Made by a program: the position numbers and the translations under genes. The notes beneath the pieces were generated by a model. The model searched no databases, was not told the origin of the DNA, and saw only the letters and a list, made by a program, of their open reading frames with translations. Below, one piece after another: positions 20,501 to 31,746 of a DNA stretch of 64,000 bases. The first letter of the stretch is position 1, and the number at the start of each line of letters is the position of its first letter. The DNA comes from Posidonia oceanica (taxonomy: Eukaryota > Streptophyta > Magnoliopsida > Alismatales > Posidoniaceae). The stretch spans positions 19,176,001 to 19,240,000 of the forward strand of contig JAZBRS010000049.1 in NCBI GenBank assembly GCA_037176725.1. Direction: 5' to 3'.

Positions 20501-22172
20501 GGTCCCTGTAGTCGATGCAGATCCGGATTCGGCCATCTTTCTTGGGCACAGGTACAATGTTTGCCAGCCATTCAGGATAAAGAACGACCTTCAGAAAGTT
20601 GACCCTGAGCTGCTTCATTATCTCTTCTTTGATCATGAGCAGCCACTGTGGTCGCCATCTTCTTAGTTTCTGCTTCACTGGCTTGGCATCCGGGTTTAAG
20701 GGCAGATTGTGCACCGCTACTTCTATGTCAAGGCCGACCATATCCTCGTAACTCCAAGCGAAGACATCCGCATATTCTTTCAGGAATGCGATGAACTCTG
20801 CTCGAGCCTGGGAGGACAGTTGGGCACTGATACGAACTTCTTTGACTTCCTCAGCTGTGCCGATGTTGACAACCTCTGTTTCTTCTTCAACATGGAGGTT
20901 GGGGCCTTCTGGGTCGTCGTCATAGGGCTGGAACTCGGGCAATGATTCATCAGTCTCATCCATGCCCGTATCATCCTCCTCTCTATAAGCAATAAGTTCC
21001 GAGAGGATCTCTTTCTCAAAGGAAGGGCTTGTGATGTCGAAAGAGTGCATGTGTTCCGCTGCTTGGCCCTGGTGACGCTTCAGGATGGTCACGCTTACTC
21101 TAGTGTTCTTGTAGCCCTGGTGCGCGACCTCCGTCCCAGCAACTCCTTCTGCTGTTTGCTCTGGCCTGACTGATTCTGCTGAGTGCTTTGCTGATTCTAC
21201 TGAGGGCCTTGCTGATTCTGCTGTTGATGCTGCTGACTGTTCTGCTGCTGAGGCTGGTGACAGTTCTGTTACTGGTTCTGCTTTCTGCTCTGTTACTATT
21301 GCTGCATGAACTGCTGATGCTTCCTCCTCCGGGTCTTCTAATGTGCTTGGGGAAGGTATGCCGGACTGGCGGCTGATCAGGGCATTGCCGCTTGCTATGC
21401 CGCTCAAATGAGGCATGTGTTGCACAAACCACCTAGACCCGCCTTCTGGTTGGAGAGTAATGAGCTCATCTGGTCTAGGGGAGTCCGGCGCTGCTGAGTC
21501 TTCTTCCAGGACCATGATAGAGGCATGGTCCTCTTGTAGAGGAGGGTCCGTAACCACGGCTTTCCCTTTCCTTTCTGCAGCTTGATGCTCTGCCAGGTCT
21601 TCTGCTATCGACTTGATTTGTTCTTGATAGAGTAGCTCTAAGTCAGACATCCAAGAATCGACCTGGGCTTCTATCGCCACTCCTTCTTCCTCGTTCGAGG
21701 GGGAGTCGACGTAGTAGGCGCCGGGGGCCTGCGGCACTGGCCCGGCTGCAAGACGGATTGCTGCCCTTGGAATCTGCATGATCTGGTTCACGGGCGCGTC
21801 CGATGGCGGCAACTCTGATGTAGAAGGCCAAAATAGACAAGTCAGCGGTGCCATAGATGGATATGCTGCCAGGGTCACTGTTGGAGGGTAAGCAGGGGTG
21901 CTCTTCAGAGGGCTCAAGGGCCCGGAGAGTGTAGTGCTCAGTTGGCCTTTTGTATCGGGCCGTGACTGAGAGAGTGCAGCCTCTGACGCCATGGGGTCTT
22001 GCCATGAGAGTTGCTGCTGGTTGTCAAGAGGATGCGAAGTGGACTGCACCTGCTGCATTCCTGGAGGTGTGGATGCTGAAGCGGGCTGAGCCACGCTGCT
22101 GACTGTATTGATTAACTGCCCCTCCAGAGATAGGGATAGTGGCACTGATGTTTCTGTGACCGCTGGTAGCAT
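17595..22172 (-). CDS. pol: A2 pol: reverse transcriptase, two RNase H domains, integrase (1525 codons, open)
   Basis: Copies element RNA to DNA and inserts it. Residues 1-450 are an acidic/Ala-rich linker continuing from protease. RT spans about 493-745, with CIDYRDLNK at 552-560 and YVDD at 651-654. A Ty3-type RNase H (about 795-915) looks inactive because its first catalytic Asp position reads LYLS (Ser800). A second RNase H of the archaeal-like Tat type (951-1078) keeps D957, E995, D1019 and D1069. Integrase: zinc-binding H1178/H1185/C1216/C1219, catalytic D1248, D1309, E1345 (exact D,D35E), and C-terminal GPF at 1488-1490. All visible catalytic residues of RT, the second RNase H and integrase are present. 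The first codon is only the first available start after two stops; natural expression would be as Gag-Pol. Confidence 0.93.
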   Translation of the reverse strand: MLPAVTETSVPLSLSLEGQLINTVSSVAQPASASTPPGMQQVQSTSHPLDNQQQLSWQDPMASEAALSQSRPDTKGQLSTTLSGPLSPLKSTPAYPPTVTLAAYPSMAPLTCLFWPSTSELPPSDAPVNQIMQIPRAAIRLAAGPVPQAPGAYYVDSPSNEEEGVAIEAQVDSWMSDLELLYQEQIKSIAEDLAEHQAAERKGKAVVTDPPLQEDHASIMVLEEDSAAPDSPRPDELITLQPEGGSRWFVQHMPHLSGIASGNALISRQSGIPSPSTLEDPEEEASAVHAAIVTEQKAEPVTELSPASAAEQSAASTAESARPSVESAKHSAESVRPEQTAEGVAGTEVAHQGYKNTRVSVTILKRHQGQAAEHMHSFDITSPSFEKEILSELIAYREEDDTGMDETDESLPEFQPYDDDPEGPNLHVEEETEVVNIGTAEEVKEVRISAQLSSQARAEFIAFLKEYADVFAWSYEDMVGLDIEVAVHNLPLNPDAKPVKQKLRRWRPQWLLMIKEEIMKQLRVNFLKVVLYPEWLANIVPVPKKDGRIRICIDYRDLNKASPKDDFPLPHIDVLVDNTAGHKMLSFMDGFSGYNQIKMAEEDMEKTSFITPWGVFCYQVMPFGLKNAGVTYQRAMTALFHDLMHQEVEVYVDDMIAKTKEPEDHLTCLKKLFDRLRKYKLRLNPKKCVFGVSSGKLLGYIVSQRGIEVDPLKAQAIVDMPPPRTEKEVRSLLGRLQYISRFIARLTHICEPIFKLLKKNAQIHWSEECQAAFAKIKQLLIKPPVLVPPTPGRPLLLYLSTTQHSMGAVLGQHDESGRRERAIYYLSKKFNECEARYSTLEKTCLSLVWAAQKLRHYMMAYPVQLLCRHDPIKFLFQKPAMVGRCAKWQVLLSQYDITVVTQKSMKGQAMADHLADLPLPECQPLQTQFPDEDILFAMEDSEQKDPEKQEEWQLYFDGAVNKKGRGVGAVLTTPQGQMIPFARKLTFACTNNEAEYEACILGLKVALEHEAQKLHVHGDAMLVISQVNGDWRTKDRKLVPYHEHLLRLMEEFESICFTYMNRAKNAYADALATLASWLTISEDSTVDVSVARIEQPAYCMSIEEADPAEGQPWYQDIKSFLESGSFPPDTTAADKRTLARLASKYVLGAGQLYRRSYNQMLLRCLNKSEADTLMLQVHAGTCGPHMNGVLLAKKIMLQGYFWQTMEADCCRFVRRCHNCQIHGNFIKAPPHQLHNMSSPWPFSTWGIDVIGAIHPAASNGHRYILVAIDYFTKWVEAASYRTITAVATERFIRNDIVARYGVPHSVISDNGTNFIAKRIEEYLQSLKIKHHRSSPYRPQMNGAVESANKNIVKILKKMAETHKDWHDKLPYALWAYRTSIRTSTGATPYSLVYGMEAVLPVEVEIPSLRILREAGLEEAEWVEDRCIQLNLIDECRLQAMHNAHCYQKRMARAFLKKVQPRNFQPGDLVLCAIHLPDGRGKFRPNWRGPFVVKQIFSGGAVTLEDMDQVERSEPVNLCYLKKYYQ

Positions 22173-22351
22173 GCTTGGTTCTGCCAGAAGGAGTGTCTCT
22201 GACTCCTACACTGCTGCTGTCTATACTTGGGAAGCTGATGTGGCTGCAAAAGTGTGGGAACTTGCCAGTTCTGCCACAGGGCCTGCTGAGCTGCCTGCTG
22301 TTTCTGCTAGAGGAAGAGCTGAATAGATTGACTGTGTGGCCTCTGCTCTGA

Positions 22352-23353
22352 TCACTGTTTCTGCTGTGCTGGTTGGGACTGCCTCTGTTGTACCAGACTG
22401 CTCCTCATCCGAGTAGTAGTCCTCAACACACACCCAATCCTCTGTCGGTACCGTGTCTTGATCGTCGGATGATCCCAGGGTTCCTGCACTGGTAAGTTAG
22501 TGAGGTCTCTGGGAATGGCTGATTCTGGATTGTTGAGCTGAGAGCAGTGATCTTCGTTGGTCTTGGGCTCGTAGCCGAGGCCTTCAGATTTCCTTCGCTC
22601 CACTGCTACGATCGGCTCTGCGATCCCCTGGCCGTGACGCCCAAGCGGCGTACCCTTTATGTAACCCCACCTGTGACATACATTCTCGACCATTCGAAAG
22701 GGGTTGCTGTGAACGGTCAAGGAGTTGACACGTTCAAGATCAAGAATGAAGTTAACCGGCTCACACCGATTAACGCGATATAGGGCTTCAGAAGTCTCGG
22801 GGTCAAACGGGATAGATTGCGAAGACACGGGGGAGACTGCTTCGATCCGCTCCTTCTCAAAGTTCTCCGCCATGACGACGATGACATCGTCACCGCGACG
22901 GTACTTTATCATTCGATGGAGGGTCGAAGGAAGGACCTGATGCTTGGGGAGCCAAGGGCGCCCAAGCAGAAGATTGAAGTTCGATTGCAAGTCGATGACA
23001 TAGAATTCTACGTCGAAGACAACCGGGCCAATAGCAAGAGGAATAATCAGGACCCCTAGAGCGTCATGGTGAGTGTTGTCAAAGGCTGTCATTCCCTTCA
23101 CGGCTGGCGTGATGTCCTCGGCTTTGAATCCGAGCTTGGTTGCTGTACGCAAGGGGCAGACGTTAAGGCCTGACCCATTATCAACCAGTGTTAGGGGAAC
23201 GCGAAAGTTTTTGAACTGCACTGTGACGAACAGGGGCTGGTTATGATTAATCCCCGCCGGAGGCAGCTCATCGCTCGTAAAAGAGATGACCTGAGGCTCC
23301 GCAATCAACCCAACCATGCTCTCCAAGGCAGAAGGCTCAATGGACTGGGACAC
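22352..23353 (-). pseudogene. A2 aspartic protease with G-patch-like tail, frameshifted at the end
   Basis: Retropepsin-type protease that would mature Gag-Pol. Seen in the 333-codon open segment: catalytic VDNGSG at residues 57-62 (D58) and the second-half signature FNLLLGRPWL at 126-135. At about 225-262 lies a glycine-rich GYIKGTPLGRHGQGI...GLGY stretch that resembles a G-patch, a motif known after some retroviral proteases. The protein frame is lost at about 22491-22497 (one A fewer than A1). Two further CAG to TAG stops at 22221-22223 and 22206-22208 separate it from pol. The frame in A1 and B shows that protease and pol were originally continuous. Confidence 0.8.
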
Positions 23354-23362
23354 ACGGGCAGC

Positions 23363-23950
23363 CTAGAACACACGAAGAAAAGCCTCGCGGTGTTCGGCAG
23401 AGGTGTGGATCAAGTCCCAGATAGAAATGTCGGCTTTGACCTTCTTAAGCTGGGAGGTCAAGTCGGCTTTAGGTTGGCTCCTTCTAGCAACTGGAGGGGT
23501 GATTCTAGCAGGTTCTAAGGGGGTAGTGGCAGGAAGCAGGGTTACAACAGGCTGGGTAGGGATTTGGCTAGTTACAGGCTGATCTGGAGTTGGATCTACT
23601 ATGGTTTGGCCAGAGGGTGGGGGCATAACAGGTCTAGGGTGAGTTGGCCTAATTGCCGGTGTTGGGGGCCTGTAAACCCTCCCCGATCGCGTTACTTCCG
23701 CGCACATCTCTGTGGCGTAGCTGTAAGGGACGTGATGGGTGTCCAGGGTCAAATCAATGACAACTGGAGCACGTGCTGTGAGCACAGGAGGGGTTACAGG
23801 GGGACCTACGAGGTACTGAGGTCTCTCTAATGGGCATGGTTGTTGGGGTGGGAAGGCTGAGGCAGGTTGAGGTCTGCCTAGAAGGTGTAGCTGAGGTCGC
23901 CCTAAGAGGTGAATGGGGGAACTAGGCTGGGCTCTAGCTAGGAGGTGCAC
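23363..23950 (-). pseudogene. A2 gag-protease linker fragment
   Basis: An open segment of about 195 codons in frame with the protease, bounded by CAG to TAG changes at 23963 and 23363. Mostly Pro/Gln-rich, ending with LKKVKADISIWDL and EHREAFLRVF. A block like this ('planned strategy' WDLL...EHREAL) commonly precedes the protease in plant Ty3/gypsy polyproteins. Function unknown; probably a spacer between nucleocapsid and protease. The same block is present in A1 and in B (45700-45830). Confidence 0.6.
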
Positions 23951-23962
23951 AGGGGATTGAGC

Positions 23963-26392
23963 CTAGGGAAGCACGGTGGGAGGCGCGAGAGGGCGCACCG
24001 GCCTGGCACGTGGTCGGATCAGGTGAATTCCCGACTCGGAGCCGGCAACTGCCGCGAGATAGAGACTGACTGGGAAAGGCTCAGAGATGTCAGAGATGAG
24101 ATCAGAAGGGTCTACTACAGAGGTAGCAGGCCCAGAAGGAAAGACAGAGTGGATGCCTGAGGTTCCCGCCCCTCCCAGATAAGAGTGCTCCGGTAAAGGT
24201 TGGCGGACGATGCCAGGATGCGGGGGAACAGCTGAGTGTGCAGATGCATGAGTGTGTGCTTGAGTGGATGCCTCGTGCGTGTCGATCACAATCGTTCCCG
24301 ATTCGATCAAGTCTTGAATAGCGTTCCGCAGGGAAAGCAATTGTCCGTCGAATGCCCGACACTTCGATGGAAATTGCAGAAGAGGTCCGACCTAAACCAA
24401 TGCGGCAGAGGGCTTGGCGGCGGACGAACCTCCGGGAACTTCAGGAGCGATGCAACCTTTGGCAAGATGGCCGTGAGTGGTTCCACCAGTGGGGTGAAAC
24501 TACGCCTCTCAATGGGTGGCCTTCTTTGCCTTGGGTGCGAGCCTTGCTGAACCGGTGCGGCAGGATAGACCGGTCTAGCAGTGGTAGTGATGTGTGGTGT
24601 GTGTGGATTCCTAGGTGCAGGAGCGTACACCATCTGAGCGGGGGCAGGCCGGGATGGCAAGCGAACAGGCACAGCAGGGGAGTCGACGAATGCAACAGCG
24701 GGTTTCGGCGAATCCTTCCTCTTCGGGCGGTTGTTGCTGCTGCCGTTGTTGTTGTTGTTGGAGGCGCTGCTGTTGGCACTGTTACTGCTTATCACTGCCT
24801 GCTTAGCGAACGCAGAGAGAGCCGGGAAGTTGCCACTCCGCAAAGAACTCTCCATGCGCGCTCCAGCTCTGATGAGTGCCGCAAAAGTAGTGACCGGTTG
24901 GATGCTAAGCAGAGCTCCGAGAGACGGCTGCGCCCCTTTGATAACGATCTCGATAGACTCCTCGTCAGAGGGTCTATCTCGAACCTGAGAGGCAAAGGCG
25001 CGCCAGCGGCCGACATACTCCCCGAACGGCTCGCCAGGATTCTGCTTGATTGCGATCAAGTCCGCCCTCTTTGGGACCAGATCGAGGTTGAAGGAGTATT
25101 GCTCCAGGAACGCCTGACTGAGGTTGTTCCATGTCTTGATGGCTGACATATCAAGTGATGTGAACCACTTGAGTGCTGGCCCGGTCAAACTCTTCTGGAA
25201 CAAGCGGATCAGCAACCTCTCGTCAGCCTGAAGCTGAGCGAGATCACCGCAATACGCCTTCAAGTGTGCTACGGGGCAGCCCCTACCATTATACTTCTCG
25301 AAGTCCGGGATCTTGAACTTCGGAGGGAGTACCGCCTCTGGAAAGCAGCAGAGGTCCCGGAATTGGTAAGTCTGGTGCTCAGTACCCTGCACTAGTCATA
25401 GTGCCTTCTCCAAGACGTCCATCCGGTTATTGATGGGGTCTGGGATTGCTACTGTAGGAGAGGGATCAGCAGGGGTAGCGAGCACATAAGCCGAATGGGT
25501 CGCACCTAAGTGCTCCTCCGGATCTACCATAGCATCGCCTGGTGGAGCAACGGGATGGCCGGCGTATCCGTGCTGGGGGACTGTGTATGCAGGAGTGTAT
25601 GCAGGATGCTGGACCTGATGCAGAGGAGAAGAGTAGATGCCATGCTGTGCTGTGATAGGGGCAGGATGACGGAGCACCAGTTGCTGTACAGGCGGAGTGC
25701 CAGACAGCGAGCCAGTGAGGTACTGGGCTCCAGCCGGTCCAAAAGAACTGACCACCAGAGGGAAGTGGAGCATGCTGTGCTAAGTGTTGTGCAGCAGGAG
25801 GCGGTAAACGGGCCCCCATCGTCGGAACCGTGAGCAGTTGAGACGATGGTCGAGGCGGAGGTGTGGAGGTCGATGCATGGAATGCGGGAACTGGCCTCAG
25901 AGGATCCTCAGGAACGACAGGAATAGAGGAAGGACGAACTGATAGAGCCATGCCCTGCAGTCTCTGGGCAAGCTCGATCAGGTGCTGGTATTGCGCCTAG
26001 GGCGTCTCGCCAGTGGGGACGCTAAAGTGCAGTGCCGGCGAAGGCTGAGAAATAAGTGGCACGGACACAGACTGTCCGGGAGGAAAGGATTCTACAGCAA
26101 AGGTCGCAGCGACGGTGGAAGGGATGTCGAAAGCGACGTATCCCTGGGATGGAGGGGGCAGTGGTGTCTCCGAAACGCGAGTAACGGTCGTCAAGATGGA
26201 TTCGGCGACCGGATCCGGAGGAAGAGATGCTTGCCACTGTCCCGGGACGTACTGAGAACCTAGAGACGTCAGGGGAGGAAACCCTGGCATCGGAGGGGGA
26301 ACAAGAGGGACAGAAGGAGCAACCGGAGGGGCCGGAATGGAAACACCCTCCGTGGCAGGAATGAAAAGAGGCTCACTAACGTACTGGGCCAT
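23963..26392 (-). pseudogene. A2 gag (capsid/nucleocapsid), multiply broken
   Basis: ATG at 26392. N-terminal 300 or so residues are proline/serine-rich; then a Retrotrans_gag-like domain (PKFKIPDFEKYNG ... ALKWFTSLD, about 25340-24860), an Asn/Ser-rich stretch, and a knuckle with C-x2-H-x4-H-x4-C spacing near 24380-24338. Lesions seen by comparison with A1 and B: GAG to TAG at 25997-25999; a one-base gain at about 25741-25750; CGA to TGA at 25396-25398; a one-base loss at about 24332-24337; CAG to TAG at 23963-23965. The gag product forms the virus-like particle that packages element RNA in the cytoplasm. This copy cannot make it. Confidence 0.85.
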
Positions 26393-27704
26393 TGCTGACC
26401 TAGATCGCGTGAGAATAGGGCTGCGACGAGTGTTCAAGCGGTGAGTCCTAAGAGGAGCTATCGTCACAAATGTGGATAGCTCAGAGGGGGAATGGTCGCG
26501 GATGAAGTCACAAAAGGGGTGTCAACGGGGGTCGATACTCGAGCTCTAGCAAAGGGAAACTCGCTATACCGATCACGCTGACACAACAGAAGGAGATTAG
26601 GGTTAGAAACTAAAAGATGAATGCAAATGAGTTAGTTAAATGGCATGAACGATATGCATGCTTTCTAGTATGCCCCCCTCACCTAACTTGTGTTTCCTAG
26701 CAAGGTTGTCTACTCCGGGTATCCCTGGGTGTACGGGTCACCGACTCAGGTCAGAAAAGTAGGTTCCCTGTCTAACTCCCGGCCCAAAGCTCAGGAAACG
26801 ACAGGGTGGTGCGTTGGTGGCCTCTACCCCGCCAAAGCGTGGGTGGTACCCTCTACTAACACCGACACGACCCCCGGACGAGGGGGGGACAGACCGACTA
26901 ACTCGTGCCACGTTCAAAGCGGTGGAACAAGAAGCCGGGACCGTCCTTCGCAGACTAATAGGTGGACTCAGATGAGAAGAATGCATGCCCTATATGATGC
27001 TTATGCAAATGCTTAAAGTCTTTTATCTTGCACATTTTATTAACCAGAGGGAGTGAAGGGTTGTTCAGAGTCTCTAGTTGCTCCTAGGAGTTCTTTTTAC
27101 TTGCGGTTTTTAGTTAATCATGGGGAGAGCAAACAAGTTTCTACTATCCTAGGCATGGTATGTGCGAAAGGGAAGAAAATCATTTAAGCATGGCAGGCAG
27201 ACAATCATACAACACAACAAAAGGCAAGTGCATGGCATGTGCAGGTGTTTGTGAGCATAATGGTGAAGAAAAAAAACATTCATCGAGTCAAAAGGCATGT
27301 ATGCAAGGCATGTGCGTGCGTAGTGACATAGCAAAGGTGTAAAAGAAGCATTCAACATTCAAAAAGCATGTATTGTTGACAAACAAGTATGTAGACATGC
27401 AATGTGCGATAACTAAAGCAGTAATAAGCAAGTAAGGCAAGGAAAATAAAGACAAATAAGCTGTAAAGGAAGTAAGAGCATAAGCAAGACAATAAGTAAA
27501 TAAACAAGTAGAGAAGCAAAGCCAAGCGAAAGAGAGCGCAAACCGAGGCGAAAGGGGTGCAAAACCTAGGCAAAGTAGCCACAAAGCGACTTTCTAGGCG
27601 TTTGCACAGAAAAACGAGCAAAGCAGACAAAGAAGGCACACAAGGCAGGCAAAACTGCGAAAACAGGCGAGCGAAAAGCCGGGAACGAAAGCCGGAGTCT
27701 AGCA

Positions 27705-27722
27705 TCCCCAGCAGAGTCGCCA
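27705..27722 (-). promoter_or_regulatory. Primer binding site of A2
   Basis: Same 18-base motif as in A1, one base inside the end of the 5' LTR; it would bind the tRNA 3' end that primes minus-strand DNA synthesis. Confidence 0.8.
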
Positions 27723-28397
27723 CTGTAGCGATCCCGATCGGAATCAGGCTCGCTGTTTAGCGGCGATTGGATCCGAGGAAGAGGCTCGACTCGAAAACAC
27801 TTGAAATCGAGGAGAAAAGAGAAAGATAAGACAAATCAGAGTCGCCACCATGTCTATTAACGGGAGACAAGGAAAACCGAGGGAAATGCGTGAATTAACA
27901 CGCAAAACCATGCAAGAAATGCAAAGCAAAGCAATGCAAAGGAAACAAATGCAAATACATGCAAATGAGATGACTCTAGCCTAGGATAAGGGCAGTATGG
28001 TCATTGCGGGCCAAAAGATAGGGCAAGGACTCCTGTTACGTGCGGGGAAGGTGTTAGGCACCCCCGACACGCTCGAAAATCGGTCTTTCTAGGCTTACGC
28101 TCGCATACGCAGGGAAATGCAGGATTGAATGCCTATGTGCTTATGAATGCCTAAATGAATGCTCAAGGTGTGCTCTAAGTAGAGAGATGCAGGGCAAGGA
28201 AGTAAACGTGCTGTCTAAGTGCTCAGCTACGCTGTCTGTGTTCTGGACCGGGCGAAAACCTAGCTCGTGAGAACTCCAGGCAGTAAGCATCACAGTCCTA
28301 CATGCAAATGCAAGCGAAAAAGCAAAACAACGGTAAACCATGCAATGCAATCGACATGCAAGAGAAAACGGCGTAAAACACGCAAAACGAGGCGAAA

Positions 28398-28612
28398 AAC
28401 AAGAAAGTGCGCAAAACGGTGCAAAAAGACAAGATCGGCACGCAAAACGGGCGAGAAAGCAAGGCGGCACGCAAATCGGTGCAAAAGGCGATGACGGGCA
28501 CGCAAAACTGTGCCAAAAACAGGGCGAGCGCGCAAAACGACGCGAAAGACAAAGCAGGCACGCAAAACGGTGCCAAAACGAGAACGAGCACGCAAAACGG
28601 TGCCAAATCAGC
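28398..28612 (-). repeat. 30-bp minisatellite in U5 (A2 5' LTR)
   Basis: Same array as in the central LTR, with point differences between units. Confidence 0.7.
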
Positions 28613-31600
28613 GAGACAAAACCTCGGAAAGCTGTGCGAATGCAAATGCAAGGAAAAGATTAGAAGCAGTAAAAGGAGAAGCAGAACAGCGCATGTGTGA
28701 GAACAGGCGCTGTTCGGGGCCACACAGAGTAGGTGTGAAGACCTACAAAGGGGAGAGTGAGCAAACGGGGGGATTACCACCTCTTTTGCGACCATTTCCC
28801 ACTGAACCGTTCCACGGTGTGTCTCGCATGCTGCCTAAAGCTCGCGATGCGATCGGATCGTGGAAAAGGGGGAAGAAAGTCACATTAAGTAGTAAATCCA
28901 AGGAAAACTCAACACAAAACACATAGGGAAACGCGAAATGAAGATCTGAGTTGATAGACAAGAAGAGGAGGCCCTATTCTACATGTTTAAAGAAACAGAA
29001 ATCGAAAACGAGGAAAACTATGCAAACGGCATGCAAATGAATGCAATGCAGGGGTTTAGGAGGACATACCTGGAAATCCTAGAGCCTGATCTGAGATCTG
29101 CTTGATCCATGCTGAAGATCGCTTCGCTGCGGTCGCCTGGGCAGCTTGCTTGAGAAGATCCAACGGCCGGATCGGAGGATATCGCAGCTTCAAGGCAGGA
29201 AGGCCAGAACCGGGGAGAAGAGCAGATCTAGGTGTTTAGGAGGTCCTAGGGGTGTGCAAAAGGTCCTCCCAAGTGAAAGGGAGCTAAAGGGACTTAGTGT
29301 GTGTAAAGGGATGCTAAATGCAAAGCTAAATGAATGCAGAATGCATGCACAAGCAAGAAGAAACAAGGGGAACAAACTTGGAAAAGACAGGAATTCAAAA
29401 GCATTTTTGAAAAAGCAAAGGGGCTAAAATGCAAATTTTCACAAAAGATGGGGTCCACAGAGGAGGATTTTGAAAACAGGAGAAGGCAGAGGGTCATTTT
29501 ACAAAAGACTGGGCTCAGAAAGCTAATTTGAAAAGAGGGTATGCATTGGAAGAAGTTTTGAAAACAAAAAGAAATCAGAGTGCAATTTTGGAAAAAACTG
29601 GGGTCTAAAGTGCAAATTTTCCAGAAAACAGGGTTCTGGGGAGTCTGGGGATGCAAGTGGAGGGTCTACATGCAATTTTGTAAGCATAGGAGCTAAGATG
29701 TATTTTTAGGGGCAAAACAGTCTTTTTACATGGTTTTTAAAAGATGCAAGGACCTATGTGTGATTTTTGGATCATGCAGGGGTCAAATATGCAATTTAAT
29801 AAGCAAAATATGCGCTAAAAACACTGACTGGACTGACATGCAATTTTTACAAAATGTAGGGTTGAAAATGCAATGCAATATGCAAAAATGCATGCAAAAG
29901 ACTACTGTGCATTTAAAAAGGACCTATATGCAAAAAACAAAAAACAGGGGAGAGAAAATGCAATGCATCAAGCAAAAATTAAAAATAAAACCTAAGTTCT
30001 ACAGTGCAGAGGACCAGACAGCAAAAATGAGAAAAAACGAGGACACAGAATGCAATATTATAAGGCAAAATTAACACATTAAAATTAAATAAACTACTGC
30101 AGGACTTAGATGCTAAAATGAAGAACAAAAGGGCTAAACTTAAACTTTTTATAACTAGGAAGCACAGTAATTGGACTAAACTGAAAATACTAAAAACCAT
30201 AAACAGATCATGCGATTTAATATGATTTCCATTCAAAAATAACAGCAGATTAAATGAAATAAGGATTGGAATGTAAAATGACAGAAACTTGGACTAGATA
30301 TGCAATATTCACCAAAAAACTATAGCCAGAGAAAAATAAAACAACAGTAGAAGGCCGACGGCCGTGGGCACTGTAGCAGCAAGCTGCCAGCGCTCGCGAC
30401 CGCCGGCACAGGGATGCTGGAGGCGTGCAGACCGGCGGGAGAGCTGCTCCTGCTCCGGGCGGAAGTCGGACGACGATCGGCGGAGGTCGACGCGGCCTGG
30501 AACGGACTGGAGCGGTCGCCGGAGTTCCACAGAGTGTCAGAAGGTTCGTCCGGCCGATTGACGCAGCGACGCTGCGCTCTGAAGACCGGAGAACACTCCT
30601 GAGGTTCGTGCGAACCCGAGGGGATTGCTGGAGGCGCGTTCCGCTGGCCGGAGCGACGTGAAGACCGGGAGAGCTCGCCGGAGAAGACGATCTGACCGGA
30701 GCTGGTAATCGGAGCAGGAGGGCCGGGATCCTATTTCTAAGGGGCAGAGAAGCAGCACGGGAAGAAAAGAAGACTAAGGGAGTAAAGAATCACCTGAACC
30801 CGCGTCTGAGTCGTCCTCCCAACGTCGATGGCTTCAGCAGTCGCCGGTGGAGGTCGTCCGGCCGCTGCGGGCGTCGTCAGCTGCTCGCGAAGGCTGGAGC
30901 TGCTTCAGAACATTCCTCCGGTGCTTCCCAGACGATCGGATGGAAGCTTCAGAGCTCAGGCGGCGATTCGGCACTTTGTGGGTTCAGACAGATGGCCGGA
31001 GGACGGAGGGGTTGTTCGCTGCACGTCGGACTGGATGGGACCCTCCGGGAGGTTGCTGGGGGTCCGGTGAGGGGTTCTGGATGATTGGATTATGGTTCTG
31101 GAGAGTGTAGATGGAGATTGAAGGTTGGTCTGATTTCTGGTCCGAAGGAGGGGTAAGTGTTTGTGGTGAAGATTTCGGTCTGTGGTGGGGGAGAAGGCTG
31201 AAGACTGGGTGCTTCGGGAAGGTGGATGTCTGGTGATTATCTGGGTGGAGTTTGATGGGAAGTGGTGGACTGGAGCGAAGGGAATTGAGAAGAGAGTTAG
31301 GTTGGGTTCAGTTGGCTTTTCAGGTGGATTTCTGGGGTGATTTCAGTGGGGGAATGGCCGTGAAATGGTGGAGGAATGAAGGCTGGTTGCTGGGTGGATT
31401 TGGGGGAGCAATTGGGAGAGGAATGGAGGCTTGAAGTGGTGCTGGGTTATTGGAAAAGAAGAAGAAGGGTCTGCTGTGGATTTCAGGGGGAAAAGGAGAA
31501 GAATTGGGTTGGGAATGGCTCTGGAATGGGTGGCCTCTCTCCGAGAAGCCAAGAACTCTCTCAGGCTCTCTCCTACTGCTCTCTCTTCTCTGGAATTGGA

Positions 31601-31740
31601 TGGTGAAGAGGAAGAAGGACGAATGGTCTCTCAGGTGGGGGAAGTTGGATTCTGGAATTGCTCTCTGGTTCGCTAACTGCTGGTTCTCTTTGATTGCTCA
31701 CACCGATTGCCCACCTAAGATGGTTGCCGACGGACGAAGG

Positions 31741-31746
31741 TTTATA
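31741..31746 (-). promoter_or_regulatory. TATA box of the A2 5' LTR
   Basis: Same TATAAA motif at the same LTR offset as in the central LTR. This would be the promoter producing A2 genomic RNA. Confidence 0.55.
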
